From an uncultured Sphingomonadales bacterium (GTDB taxonomy: Bacteria; Pseudomonadota; Alphaproteobacteria; Sphingomonadales; Sphingomonadaceae): DNA of 7,564 bases. The stretch is taken from the NCBI GenBank assembly GCA_903893935.1, contig CAITOD010000645.1, positions 1 through 7,564 of the forward strand, in the 5' to 3' direction. Of this stretch, positions 1 to 5,461 are shown piece after piece. Each line of letters opens with the position of its first letter. The first letter of the stretch is position 1. The notes under the pieces are model-generated. The model did no database searches and had not been told where the DNA came from. It saw only the letters and a list, made by a program, of their open reading frames with translations. The translations under genes were made by a program, and so were the position numbers.

Positions 1-710
1 ACGCCTGGGCCGGGCACGATGCGGCGGGGCGCGCGATCGGGCTCGCGGGGCTCGCCGAAGCGCTCGCCGCGATCCCCGATCTCGCGCGCATCCGCTATAC
101 CACCAGCCATCCCGCCGACATGGACGAGGCGCTGATCGAAGCGCACGCCACCAACGCCAAGCTGATGCCGTTTCTGCATCTGCCGGTGCAATCGGGCAGC
201 GACCGCGTGCTCAGGGCGATGAACCGCAGCCACAGCGCGGAAAGCTATCTCAAACTGATCGAACGCGTGCGCGCCGCGCGGCCTGATATGGCGCTGTCGG
301 GCGATTTCATTGTCGGGTTTCCGGGCGAGACCGAGGCCGAATTTGCCGATACGATCGCGCTGATCGATGCGGTCGGCTATGCGCAGGCGTTCAGTTTCAA
401 ATATTCGCCGCGCCCGGGCACGCCGGCGGCGGCGATGGACGGACAGATTGCCGCCGAAGTGATGGACGACCGATTGCAACGCCTGCAGGCGCGCATCAAC
501 CGCGACCAGCACGCGTTCAACCTCGCTTCGGTCGGGCGGCGCTGCGCGGTGCTGATCGAGCGGCGCGGGCGCCAGCCGGGCCAGTGGCTGGGCAAATCAC
601 CCTGGCTGCAATCGGTGCATGTGACCGAGGCGGTCGCGGTCGGCGATCTGATCGAGGTCGATCTGGTCGAAGCCGGCCCCAATTCGCTGGCAGGACGGCT
701 GGTCGGCTGA
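1..710 (+). CDS. miaB: tRNA-2-methylthio-N6-isopentenyladenosine synthase MiaB, 3' part (5' end outside window)
   Basis: MiaB is a radical-SAM enzyme that adds a methylthio group to isopentenyl-adenosine at position 37 of tRNAs reading UNN codons. The reading frame is open from base 3, before the first in-frame ATG at 120, so this is the C-terminal 235 or so residues of a protein usually near 440. Visible are the late radical-SAM core (RYTTSHP, then LHLPVQSGSDRVLRAMNR and DFIVGFPGETEAEF, then FSFKYSPRPGTPAA) and a C-terminal TRAM RNA-binding domain over roughly the last 58 residues. The N-terminal domain and the CxxxCxxC iron-sulfur motif lie off the left edge. MiaB upstream of phoH-ybeY-corC is a common alphaproteobacterial arrangement. 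The motif run separates MiaB from the relatives RimO and MtaB reasonably well, and the gene context supports it. Confidence 0.96.
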   Translation, partial: AWAGHDAAGRAIGLAGLAEALAAIPDLARIRYTTSHPADMDEALIEAHATNAKLMPFLHLPVQSGSDRVLRAMNRSHSAESYLKLIERVRAARPDMALSGDFIVGFPGETEAEFADTIALIDAVGYAQAFSFKYSPRPGTPAAAMDGQIAAEVMDDRLQRLQARINRDQHAFNLASVGRRCAVLIERRGRQPGQWLGKSPWLQSVHVTEAVAVGDLIEVDLVEAGPNSLAGRLVG

Positions 711-717
711 CCAGTCG
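696..717. terminator. GC hairpin over the miaB stop codon, possible terminator between convergent genes
   Basis: CTGGTC (699-704) pairs with GACCAG (709-714) around a GGCT loop. Three more pairs, one a G-T wobble, extend the stem to 696-717. The hairpin includes the miaB TGA and lies 19 bases before the end of the convergent histidine-rich peptide gene, so it could serve both strands. No T-tract follows on either side, so it is not a standard intrinsic terminator. Confidence 0.3.
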
Positions 718-735
718 CCCCGCCATCCGCATCGA

Positions 736-861
736 TCACATGTGGTGATAGTGGTGGTGGTGATGATGGCGATGGTGCCACCAGCGGGCATTGGCCGCGG
801 TCGGAACGAGCGCGCTTACCGCGACAGCCACGGCGACGAGCGAAAGAAGCGTCTTGCGCAT
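736..861 (-). CDS. secreted histidine-rich mini-peptide (41 aa)
   Basis: This short reverse-strand gene starts with MRKTLLSLVAVAVAVSALVP, a textbook Sec signal peptide: a positive end, a hydrophobic Leu/Ala/Val core, and a TAANA cleavage box near residue 25. The predicted mature part is only 16 residues, RWWHHRHHHHHHYHHM, with 10 histidines and a run of six. A strong AGGAGG lies 9 bases before the ATG at 861. A second in-frame ATG at 867 is only 3 bases from it, so 861 is preferred. The family is not one I can name. From composition alone, a periplasmic or secreted peptide binding divalent metals (Ni, Cu, Zn, Co) is the natural guess, and nothing in the neighbours confirms it. The gene is convergent with miaB and divergent from phoH. 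Signal peptide, ribosome site and low-complexity tail together argue for a real gene rather than a chance frame. Confidence 0.72.
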   Translation of the reverse strand: MRKTLLSLVAVAVAVSALVPTAANARWWHHRHHHHHHYHHM

Positions 862-870
862 GATCATGAT

Positions 871-876
871 CCTCCT
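871..876 (-). promoter_or_regulatory. Shine-Dalgarno site of the histidine-rich peptide gene
   Basis: The reverse strand reads AGGAGG, a perfect match to the anti-16S consensus. It lies 9 bases before the ATG at 861 and 3 bases before the ATG at 867, which decides in favour of the shorter product. It is the best match among the sites examined before the supported starts in this window. Confidence 0.75.
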
Positions 877-896
877 GTTTTCCTGCTTTCGGCCCG

Positions 897-915
897 GGGT
901 CGTCTGAACGGACCC
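897..915 (-). other. small hairpin in the leader of the histidine-rich peptide gene
   Basis: GGGTC (897-901) and GACCC (911-915) can pair around a 9-base loop, about 20 bases upstream of the ribosome site of the reverse-strand peptide gene. It would lie in the 5' leader if transcription starts further upstream. The stem is only 5 bp, so a regulatory role is speculative. I found no convincing promoter for this gene in 877-1070. Confidence 0.2.
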
Positions 916-983
916 GTAACCTGCCCTGTCATTGCACGATCCGGATGAACCGTCACGAGACGATGACGTTATCGGTGATTCAG

Positions 984-1042
984 GTTTGTCGCAGACAGGC
1001 ATTTCCGCCCGGGCGCACTGCAGAAACCGCCGCGCGACAAAC
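984..1042. repeat. 9-bp inverted repeat between divergent genes
   Basis: GTTTGTCGC at 984-992 and its exact reverse complement GCGACAAAC at 1034-1042 are separated by 41 bases. They lie in the spacer between the histidine-rich peptide gene (leftward) and phoH (rightward). Such spacing could suit two half-sites of a looping regulator or a long-range RNA stem. Chance occurrence is possible. Confidence 0.35.
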
Positions 1043-1051
1043 AGGTTGTGC

Positions 1052-1065
1052 AAATCGTGCGATTT
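1052..1065. promoter_or_regulatory. AAATCG-TG-CGATTT dyad, possible operator upstream of phoH
   Basis: Two perfect 6-bp arms (1052-1057 and 1060-1065) flank a 2-base centre. The dyad lies just upstream of the proposed phoH -35 element. A 14-bp AT-richer palindrome in GC-rich DNA, placed next to a promoter, is a reasonable operator candidate. I cannot name the regulator. Confidence 0.35.
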
Positions 1066-1074
1066 AACGCCCGC

Positions 1075-1105
1075 TTGTCTTGCGCCTGCCACATCCGGGC
1101 ATAAT
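1075..1105 (+). promoter_or_regulatory. candidate sigma-70 promoter of phoH-ybeY-corC
   Basis: TTGTCT (1075-1080) and CATAAT (1100-1105) resemble -35 and -10 elements. The 19-base spacer is longer than ideal. The -10 ends 27 bases before the phoH start, leaving a short leader. The reverse-strand gene between miaB and phoH makes read-through from miaB less likely to be the only source of transcript, so a separate promoter here makes sense. Confidence 0.4.
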
Positions 1106-1132
1106 CTGGCCGCACCAGCTTAAGGGAGACGC

Positions 1133-2251
1133 ATGGCCCGTAAATTCCCCCGCGCCACGACCGAGGCGCATCGCGATTCCCGTGGCGAACCCACTGGCCA
1201 TTATGGTGCCTCGCACGAAGGCAGCCACCGCAACGAAGCCAACCGCAACGAATCGAATCGGCGCGCGCGGATCGAAATCGAATTCGACGAACAGACCGTG
1301 CTGGGCGCTTTGTTCGGCCAGTTCGACACCAATCTGGTGCAGATCGAAAACCGGCTGGGGGTGTATATTTCGGCGCGCGGCAACCGCGCGGTGGTCGAAG
1401 GGCCCGACGATGCGGTGGCGCGGGCGCGCGATGTGCTGCGCGCGATGCACCAGCAATTGCTTGCCGGGCACGAAATCGATGCGGGCGCGATCGACGCGGC
1501 CATCGCCATGTCGAACGAACCCACGCTCGAAGGCATTATCACCGGCGCGCCGATCGAAACGCCGCCGATCCTGATCCGCACCCGGCGCAAGACCATCGCG
1601 CCGCGCTCGAAAACGCAGATCGACTATATGCGCGCGCTGATCCGCGACGACGTGATTTTCGCGCTCGGGCCGGCCGGCACCGGCAAGACCTATCTCGCGG
1701 TTGCCCAGGCCGTGGCGCAATTGATGAACGGATCGGTGCAGCGGCTGATCCTGTCGCGCCCCGCAGTCGAAGCGGGCGAGCGGCTGGGCTTTCTGCCCGG
1801 CGACATGAAGGAAAAAGTCGATCCCTATCTGCGCCCGCTTTACGACGCGCTCTACGACTGCATGCCGCCCGAACAAGTCGAACGCCGCATGGCCTCGGGC
1901 GAAATCGAAGTGGCGCCGATTGCGTTCATGCGCGGACGCACTTTGGCCGATGCCTTCATCATTCTCGACGAAGCGCAGAACACCACGCCCGGGCAGATGA
2001 AAATGTTCCTCACCCGGTTCGGCCAGAACAGCCGCATGGTGGTGTGCGGCGATCCGCGCCAGACCGATCTGCCCGGCGGGGTTTCCGCCAGTGGCCTCGC
2101 CGATGCGGTGCGCCGGCTCGAAGGCGTGGCCGGGATCGGCACGGTGCGCTTCGGCTCGGGCGATGTCGTGCGTCACCCGATCGTCGGACGGATTGTCGAA
2201 GCCTACGAAGGCAAAGACGGCGAGGACCCCAACCCGGCACCGCGCCCGTGA
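1133..2251 (+). CDS. phoH: PhoH-like (YbeZ-type) ATPase
   Basis: A cytoplasmic P-loop ATPase of the PhoH family, which works with YbeY in RNA and ribosome metabolism; its exact reaction is still unsettled. The 372 residues show a polar N-terminal tail rich in Arg, Asn and His (about 1-45), a small KH-like domain (about 47-110), and the PhoH ATPase domain. That domain has Walker A GPAGTGKT at 179-186, Walker B IILDEAQN (DEAQN at 279-283), and the family signatures SRPAVEAGERLGFLPGD and CGDPRQTDLP. The ATG at 1133 follows AAGGGAGA at 1122-1129. The tail is longer than in many homologues, but I see no better in-frame start. The TGA overlaps the GTG of ybeY by 4 bases (GTGA), which implies translational coupling. 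Membership in the pho regulon cannot be assumed: only one CTGTCAT half-site (926-932) is seen upstream. Confidence 0.96.
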   Translation: MARKFPRATTEAHRDSRGEPTGHYGASHEGSHRNEANRNESNRRARIEIEFDEQTVLGALFGQFDTNLVQIENRLGVYISARGNRAVVEGPDDAVARARDVLRAMHQQLLAGHEIDAGAIDAAIAMSNEPTLEGIITGAPIETPPILIRTRRKTIAPRSKTQIDYMRALIRDDVIFALGPAGTGKTYLAVAQAVAQLMNGSVQRLILSRPAVEAGERLGFLPGDMKEKVDPYLRPLYDALYDCMPPEQVERRMASGEIEVAPIAFMRGRTLADAFIILDEAQNTTPGQMKMFLTRFGQNSRMVVCGDPRQTDLPGGVSASGLADAVRRLEGVAGIGTVRFGSGDVVRHPIVGRIVEAYEGKDGEDPNPAPRP

Positions 2252-2751
2252 GCTCGCCCATATGTTTCCCGGACCTCGACATCGATATCGATCCGGTGTG
2301 GGGCGAGGCGATCGACTGGGAAGCCTTGGCCGCCGCCGCCGCCGAAGCCACCGCCGCAGTCGCCCCTGAAATCGCGCACGGCACGATGCTGGTCAGCCTG
2401 GTGCTCGCCGATGACGACGAAGTCCGTGCGCTCAACCGGCAATGGCGCGCCAAAGACCAGCCGACCAATGTGCTGTCGTTTCCGATGCTGTCGCGCGAGG
2501 AAGTGCTGCGCGCCGGCGCGCAAACGGGGCCGGCAATGCTCGGCGATGTGATCCTGGCGCATGGCGTGTGCGTGCGCGAAGCGGCGGAAAAGGGCGTGAC
2601 CGAGGCGGCGCACGCCAGCCACCTGATTGTCCACGGCCTGCTCCATCTGGCCGGCTATGATCACGAGACCGGCGAACGCGAAGCCGAGGAAATGGAAGCG
2701 CTGGAGCGGAAGGCGCTTGCACTTTTGGGGCTCGCCGACCCATATGCGTGA
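2248..2751 (+). CDS. ybeY: endoribonuclease YbeY (rRNA maturation factor)
   Basis: A metal-dependent endoribonuclease of the UPF0054 family, needed for 16S rRNA 3'-end maturation and late ribosome quality control. The 167-residue product is of usual length. It carries the diagnostic H-x3-H-x5-H zinc site in HGLLHLAGYDH (His129, His133, His139) and the conserved upstream region NRQWRAKDQPTNVLSFP at about 63-79, followed by MLGDVILA. No in-frame ATG lies in a suitable place. GTG at 2248 overlaps the phoH TGA and gives a family-like N-terminus, so translation probably follows phoH by stop-start coupling rather than from a strong ribosome site of its own. Being tied to phoH agrees with the known functional link between YbeY and YbeZ/PhoH proteins. 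Confidence 0.95.
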   Translation: MSSPICFPDLDIDIDPVWGEAIDWEALAAAAAEATAAVAPEIAHGTMLVSLVLADDDEVRALNRQWRAKDQPTNVLSFPMLSREEVLRAGAQTGPAMLGDVILAHGVCVREAAEKGVTEAAHASHLIVHGLLHLAGYDHETGEREAEEMEALERKALALLGLADPYA

Positions 2752-2784
2752 TCTGGGGGGGCCCGGACGATCGCGCCCCTGGTG

Positions 2785-2790
2785 AAGGAG
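2785..2790 (+). promoter_or_regulatory. Shine-Dalgarno site that decides the corC start
   Basis: AAGGAG at 2785-2790 lies 9 bases before a GTG at 2800. A more upstream in-frame GTG at 2782 would place this sequence inside the coding region with no visible site ahead of it. The position therefore favours 2800 as the true start. Confidence 0.65.
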
Positions 2791-2799
2791 ACCGAGCAA

Positions 2800-3738
2800 G
2801 TGCCCGAGGGCAACGGGTCCGGCGGCGACAGCCGTACGGGCGAAGGCGACAGTAGCCCCGCGTTATGGCGCATGGTCAAGGCGCTGTTTCGAGGGTCTGA
2901 CCACGATCAGTCGCTGCGCGCGCAGATCGAGGAAGCGATCGAAGAACACGAAGGCGATCTGGGCAGTGCCACCGACACCAGCGGCGATCTCGTGCCGCTG
3001 GAGCGGCAGATGCTGCGCAACCTGCTCCATTTCAGCGAGCACGATGCCGATGACGTGGCGATCCCGCGCGGGCAGATCGTGGCGGTGCCGGCCGGCGCCA
3101 GCTTTGCCGAACTGGTCGCTGCGTTCGCCGAGCACGGCCACAGCCGATTGCCGGTCTATCGCGAATCGCTCGATGAAGTGATCGGCATGGTCCACGTCAA
3201 AGACGTGTTCCCGATCGTCGCGCAAATGGCGCTCGACGGATCGCCGGCACCCGCCGACTGGTCGGGCCTGATGCGCCAGCCGCTGTTCGTGCCGCAGGCA
3301 CGCGGCGCGCTCGATGTGCTGGGCGACATGCGCGCCAGCCGCACGCACCTTGCCATCGTGATCGACGAATATTCGGGCACCGACGGGATCATCACGTTTG
3401 AAGACCTGGTCGAGGAAATCGTCGGCGAGATCGAAGACGAGCACGACGATGCGCCGGTCGACCTGATCCACCATTGCGAGGGCGGGATCTGGGATGTCGA
3501 TGCGCGCGCCGAACTCGAAGAAGTCGGTAAAAGGGTGGACCCGCGGCTTGCCATTGTCGACGAGGATGTCGATACGCTCGGCGGGCTGGCGGTGGTGCTG
3601 GCGGGCGAAGTGCCTCCGGTCGGCCGCATGCTCGATCACGACAGCGGGTGGCGGATCGAAGTGACCGATGGCGACGAACGCCGCGTCACCCGGCTGCGCC
3701 TGCATGCGCCGGCGGCTGCGCACGATCCAACCGAGTAA
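2800..3738 (+). CDS. corC: CorC/HlyC (TlyC) family CBS-domain protein
   Basis: A cytoplasmic protein of the short CorC/HlyC type, without membrane segments. It is linked in other bacteria to magnesium/cobalt efflux and often annotated 'hemolysin', a label with little support. The 312 residues hold a variable acidic N-terminus, a first CBS domain (about 83-140, starting DDVAIPRGQIVAVP and including HSRLPVYRESLDEVIGMVHVKD), a second CBS domain (about 160-215, with HLAIVIDEYSGTDGIITFED), the junction VEEIVGEIEDEHD, and a C-terminal CorC/HlyC transporter-associated domain (about 228-303). CBS pairs in this family bind adenine nucleotides. The GTG start at 2800 is chosen because of AAGGAG 9 bases upstream. 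It follows ybeY by 48 bases in the same probable operon. In the family the first block usually reads DVMVPR; here it is DVAIPR, a mild variant. Confidence 0.93.
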   Translation: MPEGNGSGGDSRTGEGDSSPALWRMVKALFRGSDHDQSLRAQIEEAIEEHEGDLGSATDTSGDLVPLERQMLRNLLHFSEHDADDVAIPRGQIVAVPAGASFAELVAAFAEHGHSRLPVYRESLDEVIGMVHVKDVFPIVAQMALDGSPAPADWSGLMRQPLFVPQARGALDVLGDMRASRTHLAIVIDEYSGTDGIITFEDLVEEIVGEIEDEHDDAPVDLIHHCEGGIWDVDARAELEEVGKRVDPRLAIVDEDVDTLGGLAVVLAGEVPPVGRMLDHDSGWRIEVTDGDERRVTRLRLHAPAAAHDPTE

Positions 3739-3748
3739 CCAAACGACC

Positions 3749-4630
3749 ATGATCCGCCGCCTGCCCCCGTTGCGCTCGCTCGAAGCGTTTATCCGCGTGG
3801 TGCGCGCGGGCTCGGCCAAGACCGCGGCGGCCGAACTTGCGCTGAGCCCCTCGGCGTTGTCGCGGCGGCTGGGCGCGCTCGAGGAATTTGTCGGCAAGCC
3901 GCTGTTCGAGCGCAAGCACCAGGCGCTCAAGCTGACCGAGGAAGGCCAGTTGCTGTACGATGCGGTGGCGCCGCTGATCGACGAAATGGCCGACCGCATC
4001 GACCGCCTGATCGACACCGGCCGGGTCATGCGGCTGCGGCTGGGGGTCTTGCCGCTGTTCGGCAGCCAGCGACTGTTTCCGCGGCTTTCCGAACTGCGCC
4101 GGCTGCATCCGCAATTGCACATCGACATGGACAGCGGCCACGCCGCCGAAACCAAACTTGGCGATACGATCGACGCCGCGATCATCCTGTCCGAAGGCCC
4201 CGATGCTTCGCTCCACGCGGTGCGGCTCGATCACAACCGGGTCTATGCCATTGCCAACCAGGAACTGGCCGCCCAACTGGGCGACCGGCCCGACATCGCC
4301 AAGCTGTCGAAACAGACTTTCCTTGTGCACAATGATCTGCCGATGAGCTTCGAGGCATGGAAGCGCACGCTGCACCTCGAAACGCTCGAACCCGTCGCGA
4401 TCGACCATTTCGATTCGGGCCAGCTGATTCTCGAAGCCGCAGCCCAAGGGCTTGGCATTGCGATCATGCACGACGACCATTTTTCGCGCAGCCACGATTC
4501 GCGGCTGGCGCGCGTCTACGATATCGAAGTCGACAGCCCCTACAGCTACTGGTTCGTCTGCCGGCCGCGTGCGCTGCAATCGCGCCCGGTTCGGCTGTTC
4601 CACGACTGGATGATCAAAGCGGGGCTTTGA
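3749..4630 (+). CDS. LysR-family transcriptional regulator, GcvA-like
   Basis: A DNA-binding regulator of 293 residues, normal for LysR proteins. The N-terminal winged helix-turn-helix covers about 6-65 (LPPLRSLEAFIRVVRAGS, then AAAELALSPSALSRRLGALE, then GKPLFERKHQALKLTEEG), in the style of GcvA-type members, which begin LPPLxxLxAF. Residues from about 93 to the end form the periplasmic-binding-protein-like effector domain, including GQLILEAAAQGLGIAIM. The ATG at 3749 starts 10 bases after the corC stop and has no obvious ribosome site, so translation may be coupled to corC. Further in-frame ATGs upstream lie inside corC and give residues the family does not have. No divergent target gene is present, which is unusual for the family. 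The DUF6445 gene downstream, behind three tandem repeats, is the nearest possible target. The effector is unknown. Confidence 0.92.
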   Translation: MIRRLPPLRSLEAFIRVVRAGSAKTAAAELALSPSALSRRLGALEEFVGKPLFERKHQALKLTEEGQLLYDAVAPLIDEMADRIDRLIDTGRVMRLRLGVLPLFGSQRLFPRLSELRRLHPQLHIDMDSGHAAETKLGDTIDAAIILSEGPDASLHAVRLDHNRVYAIANQELAAQLGDRPDIAKLSKQTFLVHNDLPMSFEAWKRTLHLETLEPVAIDHFDSGQLILEAAAQGLGIAIMHDDHFSRSHDSRLARVYDIEVDSPYSYWFVCRPRALQSRPVRLFHDWMIKAGL

Positions 4631-4656
4631 CGAGGCTCTCAATCAGGCCGGATGTA
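4627..4656 (+). promoter_or_regulatory. weak promoter candidate for the DUF6445 gene
   Basis: TTGACG (4627-4632), overlapping the lysR stop codon, is a good -35 match. GATGTA (4651-4656), 18 bases later, is a poor -10 match and lies inside the first copy of the 18-bp repeats. The pairing is tentative; transcription may simply continue from lysR. Confidence 0.22.
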
Positions 4657-4692
4657 TCAATCAGGGTAGATGTATCAATCAGGGTAGACAGG
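4639..4692. repeat. three tandem copies of an 18-bp repeat
   Basis: Copies at 4639-4656, 4657-4674 and 4675-4692 follow each other without gaps. The middle copy reads TCAATCAGGGTAGATGTA. The first differs at two bases (GCCG for GGTA context) and the third at its last four. The array lies in the 132-base spacer between lysR and the DUF6445 gene, is AT-richer than its surroundings, and starts 9 bases after the lysR stop. Regular repeats between a regulator gene and its neighbour can be operator arrays; replication slippage is the plain alternative. The 18-base period is also a multiple of 3, so read-through would give a 6-residue repeat. Confidence 0.85.
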
Positions 4693-4725
4693 CCGACCAT
4701 ATCCGCCAAGCTGTGACTCGAGGCG

Positions 4726-4753
4726 GGGCGGACAAGCCTTCCCGCCCGGGGAG
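4726..4753 (+). promoter_or_regulatory. GC hairpin directly abutting the Shine-Dalgarno of the DUF6445 gene
   Basis: GGGCGG (4726-4731) pairs with CCGCCC (4742-4747) around a 10-base loop. The ribosome site GGGGAG (4748-4753) begins at the next base and is 9 bases before the ATG at 4763. An alternative register, GGCGGG 4722-4727 with CCCGCC 4741-4746, is equally strong. Such a stem could affect ribosome access or act as a weak terminator of lysR, but there is no T-tract. Confidence 0.35.
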
Positions 4754-4762
4754 CGGCAAACC

Positions 4763-5461
4763 ATGACCCCCACGCGCATTCTGGTGGGCGAGAGCAAGGC
4801 GATTGCGCTGACCGTCGACGGTTTCGCTTTGCCCGGGTTGGATCAGGCCGCAACGCTTTCCACCATTCGCGCGATTGCAGCAGACCTTGCGCCCTATCCG
4901 CCGCAGCAGCGCAGTTATCCAGGCCTGCGCCGGGTGATCACGGCGGGTGATGGCGCGGCGTGCAGCTATCTCGGTCACCTGCTCCGGGCGATCGCCCCTT
5001 ACATCGGCAGCGCCTATGACTGGCCCGGGTTCGCGGTGACCGAGGCCAGCTTTTCACTCACGACATTTGCGCCCGACCAGCTCGCCGCGCAACAGCGCGC
5101 GCCGCATTTCGACACGTCAGATCCCGATGTGATCGCGATGCTGCACTACCTTGCGCCCACTGCGGGCACCGGTTTCTTCCGCCACCGCGCCAGCGGGATC
5201 GAAGTGGTCACGCCGGACAACGCCAGTCACTTTATCAGCCTCGCCGGCGCAGAACGCGCCGCGACCCCGCCAGGTTATATTGCGCAAAGCAATTGCCACT
5301 ACGAACTGCTCACCACAATCGAGGGTCTCGCCAACCGGATCGTATTCTATCCCGGGTGTCTGCTTCATTCGGCGCTGATCACCCCGGAAACCCCGCTCGA
5401 CAGCGATCCTTTGGCGGGCCGATTGACCACGGTGATGTTTGTGCGTCGCACCCGGGGTTAA
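4763..5461 (+). CDS. DUF6445-family protein, putative 2-oxoglutarate/Fe(II) oxygenase-like
   Basis: A 232-residue soluble protein that I match, with moderate confidence, to DUF6445. Members of that family are common in Sphingomonadales and Caulobacterales, often near tryptophan-halogenase-like genes, SapC and TonB-dependent receptors; none of these is in the window. The sequence shows a 2-His-1-carboxylate pattern: His115-x-Asp117 (RAPHFDTSDPDVIAMLHYL), a distal His202 (FYPGCLLHSAL), and Arg220 eighteen residues later (GRLTTVMFVRR) at the position where 2-oxoglutarate is held in such enzymes. GTGFFRHR at 135-142 resembles the strand before the metal site. Substrate and true activity are unknown. 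The start is supported by GGGGAG at 4748-4753. The stop TAA overlaps the stop of the convergent gene. A role as target of the LysR protein upstream is possible but unproven. Confidence 0.75.
   Translation: MTPTRILVGESKAIALTVDGFALPGLDQAATLSTIRAIAADLAPYPPQQRSYPGLRRVITAGDGAACSYLGHLLRAIAPYIGSAYDWPGFAVTEASFSLTTFAPDQLAAQQRAPHFDTSDPDVIAMLHYLAPTAGTGFFRHRASGIEVVTPDNASHFISLAGAERAATPPGYIAQSNCHYELLTTIEGLANRIVFYPGCLLHSALITPETPLDSDPLAGRLTTVMFVRRTRG

Noticed and set aside
926..932. A Pho box upstream of phoH
   Set aside because: Only one CTGTCAT half-site is present, about 200 bases upstream, with no second half-site at the required 11-base spacing.
1064..2176. A 370-codon reverse-strand open frame opposite phoH
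   Set aside because: The composition (rich in His, Arg, Asp, Gly, Ala) is that of a shadow of the phoH codons, and no motif is visible.
2044..2247. A longer ybeY starting inside phoH
   Set aside because: The added residues are Arg-rich out-of-frame phoH translation, unlike YbeY; the GTG at 2248 gives the normal length.
2782..2799. corC starting at the GTG at 2782
   Set aside because: AAGGAG at 2785-2790 is a well-placed ribosome site for the GTG at 2800, and nothing comparable precedes 2782.
2863..4185. A 440-codon reverse-strand open frame across corC and lysR
   Set aside because: It lies opposite two well-recognised genes, crosses their boundary, has no recognisable domain, and such frames are expected opposite GC-rich codon-biased genes.
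3686..4642. A 318-codon reverse-strand open frame opposite lysR
   Set aside because: It mirrors a complete LysR protein and has no domain of its own.
4639..4692. CRISPR array
   Set aside because: The units are adjacent with no spacers, only 18 bases long, and no cas gene is present.
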